Shown here one piece after another: positions 33,531 to 42,120 of a stretch of 64,000 nt of DNA. Source of the DNA: Chryseobacterium sp. YIM B08800 (GTDB lineage: Bacteria > Bacteroidota > Bacteroidia > Flavobacteriales > Weeksellaceae); NCBI RefSeq assembly GCF_026163565.1, contig NZ_JAPDKN010000027.1, positions 1 to 64,000 of the forward strand, given 5' to 3'. Made by a program: the position numbers and the translations under genes. The notes under the pieces are model-generated. The model was not told where the DNA came from, ran no database searches, and was given only the letters and a program-made list of their open reading frames with translations. The stretch's first letter is position 1. Each line of letters starts with the position of its first letter.

Positions 33531-34322
33531 ATGAATTTATTTTCTTTCAAAAAAAAGAAACCCATTATAGGACTTACACTTTCCGGCGGCGGAATGCGCG
33601 GAATTGCCCACATTGCCGTTCTAAAAGCTCTGGAAGAATACAATCTTAAACCAGACATCATTTCGGGAACAAGTGCAGGTTCGATTATCGGAGCATTTTA
33701 CTCGTTTGGGAAAACGCCCGATGAAATGATGGAAATTGTAAGAGAAACTACCTTTTTCTCTCGTTCTTATCTTAAGCTGTCTAAAAATGGGATTTTCAGT
33801 TCAAAATTTATTCTAAAACTTTTTACCGATCATTTTCCTGAGGACGATTTTAAAGTCTTAAAAATTCCTGTTTACGTCGCTGCCACAGAAATGACTCATG
33901 GTATTGTTGATTTTTTCTCTGAAGGAGAACTTTTCGGCCCTCTTTTAGCCTCTTCAAGCGTACCTTTTGTTTTACCTCCTGTAAAAATTGGTGAAAAAAT
34001 TTATGTGGACGGCGGAGTTTTAGACAACCTTCCGATAGAACCGATTGTTGATAAATGCGATTTCTTAATTGGCTCTCACGTAAACTCCATCAGTTATGAC
34101 GGATTGGAAAACATGAGTTTGATGAAAGAATTTGACCGTATTTTACATTTAGCCATTGCAAAATCTGTTTACTCTAAAGCAAGTCATTGCGACATATTTT
34201 TAGACCCGCCCAAAATGACAAAATTCAGCCTTTTCAATAAAAAGTTTCTGGATGTGATGTTCCAGGAAGTTTACGAATATACGTGCAATGACCTTGAAGA
34301 AAGAGGCTATAAGAAGTTATGA
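33531..34322 (+). CDS. Patatin-like phospholipase family protein
   Basis: A 263-residue patatin-type acyl hydrolase. It has the oxyanion loop SGGGMRGIAHI (about residues 17-27), the nucleophile motif GTSAGS (about 45-50) and the Asp of the dyad in DGGVLDNLPI (about 158-167). The family releases fatty acids from phospholipids or other lipids. No signal peptide or barrel domain is seen, so it is likely cytoplasmic, like the RssA/YchK group. Confidence 0.92.
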   Translation: MNLFSFKKKKPIIGLTLSGGGMRGIAHIAVLKALEEYNLKPDIISGTSAGSIIGAFYSFGKTPDEMMEIVRETTFFSRSYLKLSKNGIFSSKFILKLFTDHFPEDDFKVLKIPVYVAATEMTHGIVDFFSEGELFGPLLASSSVPFVLPPVKIGEKIYVDGGVLDNLPIEPIVDKCDFLIGSHVNSISYDGLENMSLMKEFDRILHLAIAKSVYSKASHCDIFLDPPKMTKFSLFNKKFLDVMFQEVYEYTCNDLEERGYKKL

Positions 34323-34361
34323 GTTTTGAATTATTAGTTATGAGTTTTTGCAACTAACTAA

Positions 34362-35366
34362 CTACAAATTCTCCTCCGCAATTCTACTTTTAAAAGTCTC
34401 AATCGTATCTGGCAAAGATTCCATCGATTTTCCTCCTGCAGCATTGATGTGACCTCCCCCATTGAAATATTTTCTTGAAAACTGATTAACATCTACATCA
34501 TCTTTACTTCTGAAAGAAATTTTAATAAAATCTTCGTAAAGATCTTCCATGAAAAACGCAGCCATTTTTACTCCAACAATACTCAGCCCGTAATTTACAA
34601 AACCTTCTGTATCACCTTTCTGGAAGCCATACTCCTGAAGTTCTTTTCTCGTTAAATACAAAACCGCAACTTTTCCGTCATTCACTACTTCGATTCTTCC
34701 TAAAATCAAGGCTAATAAATGCAAACGTGAAACGGTATTCGTGTCCCAAGTATTAGAAGTAATCACAGACGGATCTGCACCTTTTTCAATTAAATTAGCA
34801 ACAATTCTATGCGTAGTCGCACTTGTAGAACGGAAACGGAAACCACCTGTATCAGTCATAATTCCGGTATAAAGGCATTCTGCAATATCTTGATTAACCA
34901 ATTTTTCATCATTCATCGCTTCAATGAAATGATAAACCATCTGACAAGTCGCAGGAATAACCGTATCGGAATACACAAAATCAAAATCTTCAGGTTGTTG
35001 ATGGTGATCAATAAGAATTTTCTTTGCTTTCGCTCTCATCAACCAGTCACCCAAAATCCCGATTCTCGCAGGAGAGTTGAAATCTAAACAGAAAATGACA
35101 TCTGCTTCATTAATAATATCAAAAGCTACTTTTCTTTTGTACTCACCAATGATATTTTTTTTTGCTTCAGGCATCCATTTCAGAAATTTCGGGAAATCGT
35201 TGGGAACAACGACCTCAGCTTCCAAACCTTTTGCTTTTAAGTAATGTTTTAAACCTAAACTTGATCCAATAGCGTCTCCATCCGGATTGTAATGGGTAAG
35301 AATAACAATTTTATTTTCCGGTACAAGAAGCTTGTTGATTTCTAAAAGTTCTGAAGGTGTAAACAT
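34362..35366 (-). CDS. DHH family phosphoesterase (NrnA-type nanoRNase/pAp phosphatase)
   Basis: A 334-residue DHH-DHHA1 protein related to NrnA, which degrades 2-5-mer RNA and dephosphorylates 3'-phosphoadenosine 5'-phosphate. The metal-binding motifs are visible: THYNPDGDAIGS (about residues 24-35), LDFNSPARIG, the IDHHQQ (about 118-123) and TDTGGFR. The C-terminal DHHA1 domain shows GGGHINAAGG. The gene is alone on its strand, convergent to the patatin gene, and has a TATCTTTG box 21 bases upstream. Confidence 0.92.
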   Translation of the reverse strand: MFTPSELLEINKLLVPENKIVILTHYNPDGDAIGSSLGLKHYLKAKGLEAEVVVPNDFPKFLKWMPEAKKNIIGEYKRKVAFDIINEADVIFCLDFNSPARIGILGDWLMRAKAKKILIDHHQQPEDFDFVYSDTVIPATCQMVYHFIEAMNDEKLVNQDIAECLYTGIMTDTGGFRFRSTSATTHRIVANLIEKGADPSVITSNTWDTNTVSRLHLLALILGRIEVVNDGKVAVLYLTRKELQEYGFQKGDTEGFVNYGLSIVGVKMAAFFMEDLYEDFIKISFRSKDDVDVNQFSRKYFNGGGHINAAGGKSMESLPDTIETFKSRIAEENL

Positions 35367-35386
35367 TTTTTTTTAATTTGAGTTTC

Positions 35387-35394
35387 CAAAGATA
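35387..35394 (-). promoter_or_regulatory. -7 box for the DHH phosphoesterase gene
   Basis: TATCTTTG on the minus strand, 21 bases before the ATG. Confidence 0.5.
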
Positions 35395-35501
35395 AAGGTT
35401 TTAAACGGAATGAATAGTAAATATAGAATAGTACAGAGCTAGTTTTTTAATAAATCTCTTTATAAATTGATTAAAAATATTTCAAAAAAAGAAAGGTAAT
35501 A

Positions 35502-35532
35502 TTTGTATCTATTAAAAAAATTAATATCTTTG
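35502..35532 (+). promoter_or_regulatory. Promoter of rpmH
   Basis: TTTG (35502-35505), 19-base spacer, TATCTTTG (35525-35532). This is one of the best matches to the Bacteroidota consensus in the window, as expected for a ribosomal protein gene. Confidence 0.75.
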
Positions 35533-35575
35533 CAACCTGAAAATTAATAGATAATTACGACTTAAACATATAGTA

Positions 35576-35734
35576 ATGAGTAAAAGAACATTCCAACCAT
35601 CAGAAAGAAAGAAAAGAAACAAACACGGTTTCAGAGAAAGAATGTCTACGCCAAACGGAAGAAGAGTTTTGGCAGCGAGAAGAGCTAAAGGCAGAAAAAG
35701 CCTTACAGTAAGTTCTGCAAGAGCTAAGAGATAA
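35576..35734 (+). CDS. rpmH: 50S ribosomal protein L34
   Basis: L34 is a small basic protein of the large ribosomal subunit. The 52-residue product ([20 protein letters not shown] at the N-terminus, then [19 protein letters not shown]) matches L34 along its length. A strong promoter lies upstream and a terminator downstream, so it is a single-gene unit here. The usual partner rnpA is not next to it. Confidence 0.97.
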   Translation: MSKRTFQPSERKKRNKHGFRERMSTPNGRRVLAARRAKGRKSLTVSSARAKR

Positions 35735-35760
35735 TATTCTTTAGTCAAAATATACAGATC

Positions 35761-35793
35761 ATGCTTGAAAAGTACTTTTTCAGGCATTTTTTG
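35761..35793 (+). terminator. Terminator of rpmH
   Basis: Eleven-base stem (ATGCTTGAAAA with TTTTCAGGCAT, one G-T pair) followed by T6. Confidence 0.75.
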
Positions 35794-35891
35794 TTGTTAA
35801 AATATATTAATTTTTAGGTTTATAGAATATCTTTTTTTATTTTTAAAATCTGAAAAAAGCGCTTCCCGAAAAGCCTATAAAAATTGAATTT

Positions 35892-36602
35892 ATGCCACAT
35901 ACACATATCACCGGAGACAGTATTGTAAGTCTGCAACATGCAAAGATTGCTCAAAAAAGTTTCACGGTACTTTCTGACGTTAACCTTAATATAAAGAAAG
36001 GAAGATTCTGTTATCTTATCGGAAAAACAGGTTCCGGAAAAAGCTCTCTTTTGAAGACTCTTTACGGACATATTCCTTTAGTTGCAGGAAAAGCCGAAGT
36101 GGTAGGTTTTGATTTGGCTAAATTAAAAGCATCTGATATTCCTAACCTTAGAAGAAAGTTAGGAATTGTTTTCCAGGATTTTCAATTGCTTTCCGATAGA
36201 ACGGTTGAAAAAAATTTAAAATTTGTTTTGGAAGCTACAGGATGGAGCGACAAGCACAAAATTGACGAACGCATCAACGAAGTTCTTTCAAGTGTAAACA
36301 TGAAAGGCAAAAAGCATAAAATGCCACACGAACTTTCTGGCGGAGAACAACAGCGTATCGCAATTGCAAGAGCGCTTTTAAATCACCCTGATCTTATTTT
36401 AGCAGATGAGCCAACAGGAAATTTAGATCCTGAAACTTCTAACGAAATTATGACGCTTCTGAAAAAAGTTGCTGAAGACAATCATGCCGCTGTAGTAATG
36501 GCGACACACGATTATCACATGATTCAGAATTTCCCGGGAGAAGCAATCAGATGTGAAGACGGAAAAGTTTCTGTATTGGATACGTCTGAATTGTTTGAAT
36601 AA
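35892..36602 (+). CDS. ftsE: Cell division ATP-binding protein FtsE-like
   Basis: FtsE is the ATPase of the FtsEX complex that controls cell-wall hydrolysis at the division site. The 236-residue ABC ATPase has Walker A GKTGSGKSSLL (about residues 43-53), the signature LSGGEQQRIAIA (about 145-156), Walker B DLILADEPTGNLD and the H-loop MATHD. The pattern fits FtsE best, but LolD-type ATPases are close. No ftsX permease gene is adjacent (the neighbour is the convergent trmN6), so the partner must be elsewhere. Confidence 0.83.
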   Translation: MPHTHITGDSIVSLQHAKIAQKSFTVLSDVNLNIKKGRFCYLIGKTGSGKSSLLKTLYGHIPLVAGKAEVVGFDLAKLKASDIPNLRRKLGIVFQDFQLLSDRTVEKNLKFVLEATGWSDKHKIDERINEVLSSVNMKGKKHKMPHELSGGEQQRIAIARALLNHPDLILADEPTGNLDPETSNEIMTLLKKVAEDNHAAVVMATHDYHMIQNFPGEAIRCEDGKVSVLDTSELFE

Positions 36603-36605
36603 AAT

Positions 36606-36656
36606 GATTAAAAGATTTAGAAATTGAGAGATTAAGATATTACTAACTTCTAAAAT
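36606..36656. repeat. Reiterated AGATT/TAGAAATT element between convergent genes
   Basis: The gap between ftsE and trmN6 has GATTAAAAGATTTAG, then AAATTGAGAGATTAAGATATT, then CTTCTAAAATCTAATTTC and TAACTTC, a set of degenerate short words and their complements. It is like the other AT-rich repetitive spacers here; I see no clear terminator. Confidence 0.5.
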
Positions 36657-37361
36657 CTAATTTCTAACTTCTTTAAAAACATGAAACTCCTTGGTGAGTT
36701 CAAGATATTGGTCCGAGTATTGTCTCGGACTTTTTTCTATAATAAATTCAGATTCTTCCAATTCTTTTTTCGTTAAAGAAAATTCCAGGACTAATCTTTT
36801 TACTTTTGAATTTTCGATTCCTTTAACATTGACTTGTCGAACAAGAAATAATTGATTTTCATGAGCAATTCTAACAAAATCACGTCCAGCTTCAGAAGGA
36901 ATAATCACAGATAAAATACCATTTTCAGAAAGCAATTCTGAAGATTTTGAAATCAGTTGCAAAAAATTTAATTCAACTGTTTGTCGCGCCAATTTATCTT
37001 TATCAGAATCAGATTCTTCAAAATAAGGCGGATTTGAAATAATCAAATCAAATTTTTCTTCAGACTGAAACGCTTTGAAATCTTGGAGAATATTTTTTAA
37101 TCTTAAATGAAATGGTGAATTTTTAAAATTGCTTTTAGTAAGATTTACCGCTTCTTCATTAATATCAATTCCTAAAAAATTTGCCTGAGAATTTCTTTGT
37201 GCTAACATTAATGAAATCAAACCCGTTCCCGTTCCTATTTCCAATACTTTAGAAACATCATCCACATTCGCTAAAGAACCCAGCAAAACCCCATCTGTTC
37301 CTACACGGAAGACGTTTTGTGACTGCTGAATTTCGAATTGTTTAAATTTAAAAGACTTCAC
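36657..37361 (-). CDS. trmN6: tRNA1(Val) (adenine(37)-N6)-methyltransferase-type enzyme
   Basis: A 234-residue N6-adenine methyltransferase related to TrmN6 (YfiC), which methylates A37 of tRNA-Val. It has the SAM motif VLEIGTGTGLISLML (about residues 40-54) and the catalytic ISNPPYF (about 108-114). The start is GTG at 37361, shared by one base with the stop of the histidine kinase gene (TAGTG), which implies coupled translation. It is the last gene of the ribE > kinase > trmN6 unit. Confidence 0.9.
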   Translation of the reverse strand: MKSFKFKQFEIQQSQNVFRVGTDGVLLGSLANVDDVSKVLEIGTGTGLISLMLAQRNSQANFLGIDINEEAVNLTKSNFKNSPFHLRLKNILQDFKAFQSEEKFDLIISNPPYFEESDSDKDKLARQTVELNFLQLISKSSELLSENGILSVIIPSEAGRDFVRIAHENQLFLVRQVNVKGIENSKVKRLVLEFSLTKKELEESEFIIEKSPRQYSDQYLELTKEFHVFKEVRN

Positions 37362-38815
37362 TATAAATTGGTCGGTAAAGTAATCGTAAATGTAGAACCT
37401 TTTCCAACGATTGATTTCACAGAAATTTCACCTTTGTAGTCTTCCACCATTTTTCTGACCATCGATAAACCAAGTCCCATTCCACTGTTTTTAGACGTAA
37501 AATTGGGTTCAAATATTTTCTCGAACATATCTTCAGGAATTCCGATACCGTTATCCTCAACAGAAATAATAACCCTTCTCTGATGCTGCTCAATATCGAC
37601 ATTCACCAAAAGATTTCGATCATCACTTTGCGCCTGTTTCGCATTGGTAACCAAATTGGTAATAATTCTAGAAAGGAAAACACGATCCATGGTAATCATA
37701 ATATTGCTCTTATTCGCATGAACGAATATCTGATCGTCGTTGAAAACCCTTAAAATATCTTCTATTTCACTATTCAAATTAATAACTTCGTTATTCTTTT
37801 CGGGAAGTTTTGCAAATTCAGAAAAAGCTGAAGCCACAGTTGCAATAACATCGATCTGATCGACCATTGTTTTACTCATCTGCTTTACCCTTTCGGTAAC
37901 ATTCGGATCTTGTGGATCAAATTTCCTTTCAAAATTCTGAATGGTCAATTTCATTGGAGTCAGTGGATTTTTCACTTCATGCGCCACCTGTTTTGCCATT
38001 TCACGCCACGCCTCTTCAGAAGCTTTAAAACGAAGTCTTTCTTTCTGATCCTGAATCTGAAGAATCATCCTGTTATAAGCTCTCGCCAAAGCATTCAGTT
38101 CATCATTTTTATAATATTTAATGGGGCGCATCTCATTCTCAAAAAGAGTGATACGGGTAATCATATCTGAGAATTTGGTGATATTTTTTGCTAAATTATT
38201 CGAAGTAACCCAACTGAGCCAAATACTGAAAACAATAATAATAAAATCTATCAAAAGAATGTAAATCACATACTTATGCAAAACCTCCATATATGCAGAC
38301 TCATTATGATATAACGGAATATAAATAATCCCCACCGGTTCCCACATATTGTTTTTTAAAACAAGATAAGACGAAGTATATACCGCATCTTTGGAAGCAT
38401 CGTACCCGCGAATATCGTACCTTGTTTCTTTTGACAAGATTTTGTTCACAATATCCATAGGAACTTTTTTGCGGTCAACGAGATTTAAATCTTTATTTGA
38501 CAGTAAATAATTACCTTTCAGATCATAAACAATAATATCGTGCTGATTAATATCTGCGATTTCAAATATTTTATTTCCCAAAACTTTCTTTAGGTCTTCG
38601 GTTTGTACAGAAGTACGGCTCAAAGCATAATCGAAATACGCCATTACCGCATTGGTTTTTTCCTGCATATCAATTTTGCTCTGTTGCAGGGCATTATTCC
38701 GCAACACAAAATAAGGAACCAACGAAGATGCAGCAACACTTAAAAGACATATTAACAAGAATCCGAAAAACACACGGTTTCTTAAGCTATATCCTTTATA
38801 TTTATCAAATGCCAT
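37361..38815 (-). CDS. Sensor histidine kinase (NtrY-like, orphan)
   Basis: A 484-residue membrane histidine kinase. Two membrane helices (about residues 15-38 and 180-203) bound a sensor domain of about 140 residues. A HAMP-like segment follows, then the H box [12 protein letters not shown] (His near residue 279), and an ATPase domain with the N box '[10 protein letters not shown]', G1 '[21 protein letters not shown]' and G2 'GMGLGLSMV'. The '[24 protein letters not shown]' type block is typical of NtrY-like kinases. No response regulator gene lies nearby. It overlaps ribE by 11 bases and trmN6 by one base. Confidence 0.92.
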   Translation of the reverse strand: MAFDKYKGYSLRNRVFFGFLLICLLSVAASSLVPYFVLRNNALQQSKIDMQEKTNAVMAYFDYALSRTSVQTEDLKKVLGNKIFEIADINQHDIIVYDLKGNYLLSNKDLNLVDRKKVPMDIVNKILSKETRYDIRGYDASKDAVYTSSYLVLKNNMWEPVGIIYIPLYHNESAYMEVLHKYVIYILLIDFIIIVFSIWLSWVTSNNLAKNITKFSDMITRITLFENEMRPIKYYKNDELNALARAYNRMILQIQDQKERLRFKASEEAWREMAKQVAHEVKNPLTPMKLTIQNFERKFDPQDPNVTERVKQMSKTMVDQIDVIATVASAFSEFAKLPEKNNEVINLNSEIEDILRVFNDDQIFVHANKSNIMITMDRVFLSRIITNLVTNAKQAQSDDRNLLVNVDIEQHQRRVIISVEDNGIGIPEDMFEKIFEPNFTSKNSGMGLGLSMVRKMVEDYKGEISVKSIVGKGSTFTITLPTNL

Positions 38816-39401
38816 TCTGCCTGTTAATTAATTTTGAAATGTATTTACCAATAATATCAAACTCCAGATTTACTTTATCGCCCACCTGAAGCGTATTCAT
38901 ATTGGTAAATTCCCAAGTATACGGGATGATTGCTACAGAAAACTGAAACTCTTCACTTTTAGCTACTGTTAAACTAATTCCATTAACTGTGATTGAACCT
39001 TGAGGAACCGTAACAAAATTACCTTCTGAATTATATTTTACAGTAACAAAATAACTGCCATCTTTGTTTTCGATGCTTACAATTTCTCCGGTTTTGTCTA
39101 CATGACCTTGTACAATATGCCCATCAAGCCTTCCATCCATCTTCATACAACGCTCCAAATTAACAACGCTTCCCACTTTCCATTTGCCTAAATTTGTTTT
39201 TTCTAAAGTCTCATTAATGGCAGTAACCACATACTGACTATCTTTTATCTCAACAACCGTCAAACAACAGCCGTTATGGGCAAGACTTTGATCGATCTTT
39301 AGTTCGTTTGTAAAAGGACAACTTAGTGTAAAGTCTATATTCGTTCCGTTTTCCTGTATTTTCTCAATAACCCCTACTGCTTCAATAATTCCTGTGAACA
39401 T
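38805..39401 (-). CDS. ribE: Riboflavin synthase (alpha subunit)
   Basis: Riboflavin synthase forms riboflavin from two lumazine molecules. The start is the ATG at 39401, since MFTGIIEAVGVIEK is the conserved N-terminus; the frame is open upstream but overlaps pdxA on the other strand. The 198-residue protein shows the two-fold repeated barrel with 'NGCCLTVVEI' and 'VNGISLTVA' in the two halves. It is the first gene of a unit with the histidine kinase and trmN6, and is divergent from pdxA with 49 bases between them. Confidence 0.95.
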   Translation of the reverse strand: MFTGIIEAVGVIEKIQENGTNIDFTLSCPFTNELKIDQSLAHNGCCLTVVEIKDSQYVVTAINETLEKTNLGKWKVGSVVNLERCMKMDGRLDGHIVQGHVDKTGEIVSIENKDGSYFVTVKYNSEGNFVTVPQGSITVNGISLTVAKSEEFQFSVAIIPYTWEFTNMNTLQVGDKVNLEFDIIGKYISKLINRQNGI

Positions 39402-39413
39402 ATTATTTTTTGC

Positions 39414-39421
39414 TAAATTTG
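39414..39421 (+). promoter_or_regulatory. -7 box for pdxA
   Basis: TAAATTTG, 29 bases before the pdxA ATG. Confidence 0.5.
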
Positions 39422-39450
39422 TAAAATTATAATCTTCAAAGATAATCAAA

Positions 39451-40542
39451 ATGAGCCCAAAAAACCATAAAGTACGAGTAGGAATTTCAATTGGAGATTT
39501 CAACGGCATCGGCCCCGAAATCATCATGAAGTCTCTGACGGACAAAACCATTACAGATTTTTTTACTCCAATTATTTTTGGATCGGGCAAACTTTTCACT
39601 TATCAGAAAAATCTTTTTAAGCTTAATTTAAATTTTAATTACATCACCGAAGCTTCACAAGCCCAAAATGGGAAGCTGAATATGGTGAACCTTGTGAAAG
39701 AAAATTCTAATGTAGAGCTGGGAAAACCTACAGAAGAATCTACCAAAATGGCAATAGACTCGCTGGAAGCAGCAACTGAAGCTTTAATGAAAGGCGAAAT
39801 TGATGTTTTGGTAACTGCACCTATCAACAAAGATGAGATGGTAAAAATGGGTTTCAAACATGCAGGTCACACCGGTTATTTTGAAGAAAAATTTAATAAA
39901 AAAGGCTTAATGTTTTTGGTGTCGGAAGACTTGAAAGTAGCAGTTTCTACACATCATATCCCGATTTCTCAGGTTGCTGAAAATATTTCTAAAGAAAAAA
40001 TTAAAAAACAGATCCGCGCTTTAAACCAAACTTTAATTGAAGATTTTGCGATCAGAAGACCAAAAATTGCTGTTTTAGGCTTAAATCCACATTCAGGCGA
40101 CGGCGGAGTTATCGGAAATGAAGAAATAGAAATTATTTCTCCGGCAATAAAAGAGCTTTCAGACAACGGAATTCTCGCTTTTGGTCCTTTTCCTGCAGAC
40201 AGCTATTTCCAGCCTTCAAAATATAAAAACTACGATGCCGTTTTAGCAATGTATCACGATCAAGGATTAGCGCCTTTTAAAACTTTAGCGTATGAAGAAG
40301 GGGTAAATTATACCGCCGCACTTCCTTTTATCAGAACCTCTCCCGATCACGGCGTAGCCTATGATATTGCAGGAAAAAACGTTGCTGATGCGCAAAGTTT
40401 TATGGAAGCAATTTTCACAGCAATTAAAGTTTTCAACAATCGAAATGATTATAAAGATTTGATGAGCAATCGCCTACAGCCAAGAAGGATGCCATCCGAC
40501 AACGGAATTGACGAAGATCTGCCAATAGAAAGTGAAATGTAA
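39451..40542 (+). CDS. pdxA: 4-hydroxythreonine-4-phosphate dehydrogenase
   Basis: PdxA oxidises 4-phosphohydroxy-threonine in the DXP-dependent pyridoxal phosphate pathway. The 363-residue protein begins with VGISIGDFNGIGPEIIMKSL and has the metal-binding histidines in HAGHTGYFEE (about residue 136), NPHSGDGG (about 213) and MYHDQGLAPFK (about 269). Length is normal. It lies 83 bases upstream of DUF177/yceD, which has its own promoter. Confidence 0.95.
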   Translation: MSPKNHKVRVGISIGDFNGIGPEIIMKSLTDKTITDFFTPIIFGSGKLFTYQKNLFKLNLNFNYITEASQAQNGKLNMVNLVKENSNVELGKPTEESTKMAIDSLEAATEALMKGEIDVLVTAPINKDEMVKMGFKHAGHTGYFEEKFNKKGLMFLVSEDLKVAVSTHHIPISQVAENISKEKIKKQIRALNQTLIEDFAIRRPKIAVLGLNPHSGDGGVIGNEEIEIISPAIKELSDNGILAFGPFPADSYFQPSKYKNYDAVLAMYHDQGLAPFKTLAYEEGVNYTAALPFIRTSPDHGVAYDIAGKNVADAQSFMEAIFTAIKVFNNRNDYKDLMSNRLQPRRMPSDNGIDEDLPIESEM

Positions 40543-40582
40543 AATCTGTAAACGAATTAAAATTAATTTGTTATGAATTTTA

Positions 40583-40613
40583 TTTGTAATATTAAAAAAA
40601 ATGCATATTTTTG
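40583..40613 (+). promoter_or_regulatory. Promoter of the DUF177-rpmF genes
   Basis: TTTG (40583-40586), 19-base spacer, TATTTTTG (40606-40613), a full consensus match. The ATG at 40626 follows 12 bases later; this decides against an in-frame TTG at 40611 that lies inside the -7 box. Confidence 0.7.
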
Positions 40614-40625
40614 CACACTCATTTT

Positions 40626-41150
40626 ATGGACAAGTTAAGGAACTACGACGTAAGCTTTTCAGGGTTAAAAACCGGTAAGCACGAGTTCAAGTTTGAGATA
40701 GATAAAGAGTTCTTTCAATTATTTGACACTGATCAGGAATTTACAAATCCTAAAATTGCAGTTGATGTTTTACTTGATAAACACACTACTTTTTTAGAAT
40801 TTGAAATAAAAGTAGATGGTACAGTAGAATTGGTTTGTGACATCACCAACGAAGATTTTACTTACCCTATCGAAAACCAAATCGGTATTTTGGTAAAGTT
40901 CGGAGAAGAATATGATGACAGCGAAGAAGATGTTATCACCATTCCTGCAAACGATCACGCTTTTAATATTTCGCAATTGATATATGAAAACGTGGCACTT
41001 TCAATACCTATGAAAAAATTATCACCTAATGTAAGTGATGAAGATTTGGAAATCCTTGAAAAATTCAGTCCAAAAGAAATAGAAGACGAGGAAGAACATG
41101 AAAGCGATCCTAGATGGGACGCATTAAAAAATTTAAAGAATAAAAATTAA
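40626..41150 (+). CDS. DUF177 (YceD) domain protein
   Basis: A 174-residue DUF177/YceD family protein. In E. coli yceD precedes rpmF and is linked to 23S rRNA accumulation; the same pair is seen here. The sequence has 'LRNYDVSFSGLKTGKHEFKFEID' at the start, a central 'DGTVELVCDITNEDF' without the Zn-type Cys pairs, and an acidic C-terminal tail with 'DPRWDALKNLKN', the conserved end of the family. The start at 40626 is set by the promoter. It is followed after 59 bases by rpmF. Confidence 0.9.
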   Translation: MDKLRNYDVSFSGLKTGKHEFKFEIDKEFFQLFDTDQEFTNPKIAVDVLLDKHTTFLEFEIKVDGTVELVCDITNEDFTYPIENQIGILVKFGEEYDDSEEDVITIPANDHAFNISQLIYENVALSIPMKKLSPNVSDEDLEILEKFSPKEIEDEEEHESDPRWDALKNLKNKN

Positions 41151-41209
41151 ATAGTTTAATGATGAGATGATGAATCTCATCACTCATCAATTAAAAAAGT
41201 TATTACAAA

Positions 41210-41413
41210 ATGGCACATCCAAAGAGAAGACAATCGTCTACAAGAAGAGATAAGAGAAGAACTCATTATAAAGCTGTAGTTCCTCAATTAGCAAAAGATG
41301 CAACATCAGGAGAAATGCATTTATACCACAGAGCTCACTGGCATGAAGGAAAACTTTACTACAGAGGTAAAGTAGTAATGGAAAAAGAAGTAGCTACTAC
41401 TGAAGAAAACTAA
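41210..41413 (+). CDS. rpmF: 50S ribosomal protein L32
   Basis: L32 is a small protein of the large ribosomal subunit. The 67-residue product starts [20 protein letters not shown], the typical form, and lacks the Cys residues of the zinc-binding type. It follows DUF177 and is ended by a strong hairpin, so the DUF177-rpmF pair forms one unit. Confidence 0.97.
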   Translation: MAHPKRRQSSTRRDKRRTHYKAVVPQLAKDATSGEMHLYHRAHWHEGKLYYRGKVVMEKEVATTEEN

Positions 41414-41451
41414 GAGTCGCTTTTCATCGAAAAACACTCGTTTTAATACAG

Positions 41452-41488
41452 AAACCGCCCAATTTTTATAAAATTTGGCGGTTTTTTG
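41452..41488 (+). terminator. Terminator of the DUF177-rpmF unit
   Basis: Stem AAACCGCC/GGCGGTTT with an AT-rich inner part that can also pair, followed by T's, 39 bases after rpmF. Confidence 0.8.
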
Positions 41489-41517
41489 TTGTTTTTTGTG
41501 TTTTTTTGGTATCTTTG
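41486..41517 (+). promoter_or_regulatory. Promoter of accB-accC
   Basis: TTG (41486-41488), 21-base spacer, TATCTTTG (41510-41517). The ATG at 41541 is 23 bases after the -7 box; the frame open upstream of it is not translated. Confidence 0.6.
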
Positions 41518-41540
41518 ACAGCAAATCAAATATCAAATTT

Positions 41541-42023
41541 ATGGACATTAAAGACATACAAAATCTTATCAAGTTTGTATCTAAAGCTGAGGTTTCAGAA
41601 GTAAAATATAAAACTAAAGATTTCGAAATTACTATTAAAACTCCACTAGGTGGTAACGAAGTAAGCTATGTTGCTCAACCGGCAATGTATCAGCAAGCTC
41701 CACAACAAGTGGCTCCAGGTCATGCTCCTGCTCCAGTTTCTGCAGCTCCAGAAAAAACAGAAGCAGCTTCTGATGATAGTAAATATGTAACTATTAAATC
41801 TCCAATGATCGGAACTTTCTACAGAAAACCATCTCCAGATAAAGATGTTTTTATAAATGTAGGTGACGAGGTTTCTAACGGAAAAGTAGTTTGTGTAATC
41901 GAAGCAATGAAGTTATTCAACCAAATTGAATCTGAAGTAAGCGGTAAAATCGTTAAGATTTTAGTTGATGATGCTACTCCTGTTGAATACGACCAACCAT
42001 TATTCTTAGTAGATCCATCTTAA
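41541..42023 (+). CDS. accB: Acetyl-CoA carboxylase biotin carboxyl carrier protein
   Basis: AccB carries the biotin of acetyl-CoA carboxylase, the first step of fatty-acid synthesis. The start is the ATG at 41541 (MDIKDIQNLIKFV), the normal AccB opening. A 160-residue protein: N-terminal helix pair, an Ala/Pro/Gln-rich flexible linker (about residues 50-80), and the biotinyl domain (about 83-160) with the lysine acceptor in EAMKLF. It is followed by accC after a repetitive 97-base spacer. accA is in the window at 59674; accD is not. Confidence 0.96.
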   Translation: MDIKDIQNLIKFVSKAEVSEVKYKTKDFEITIKTPLGGNEVSYVAQPAMYQQAPQQVAPGHAPAPVSAAPEKTEAASDDSKYVTIKSPMIGTFYRKPSPDKDVFINVGDEVSNGKVVCVIEAMKLFNQIESEVSGKIVKILVDDATPVEYDQPLFLVDPS

Positions 42024-42116
42024 TTAGAAGTTAGATGTTAGACATTAGATGTTAGATTAAATTCTACATTAAAATAACATTATCTAATTTTCAAATTATC
42101 TAATTTTCAAATTGAA
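42024..42116. repeat. Repetitive spacer between accB and accC
   Basis: It holds two word sets. First come variants of TTAGATGTTAGA (TTAGAAGTTAGATGTTAGAC, then ATTAGATGTTAGATT), and then a direct repeat ATCTAATTTTCAAATT at 42081-42096 and 42097-42112. The words resemble those before leuS (15962-15999). It separates two genes that are normally nearly joined. Confidence 0.7.
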
Positions 42117-42120
42117 GAAG

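Noticed and set aside
34323..34361. Repeat element between the patatin gene and the DHH gene
   Set aside because: TTATGAGTTTT words recur only twice in a very short gap; too little to call.
39402..39599. Longer N-terminus for riboflavin synthase
   Set aside because: It overlaps pdxA on the opposite strand, and MFTGIIEAVG is the conserved start.
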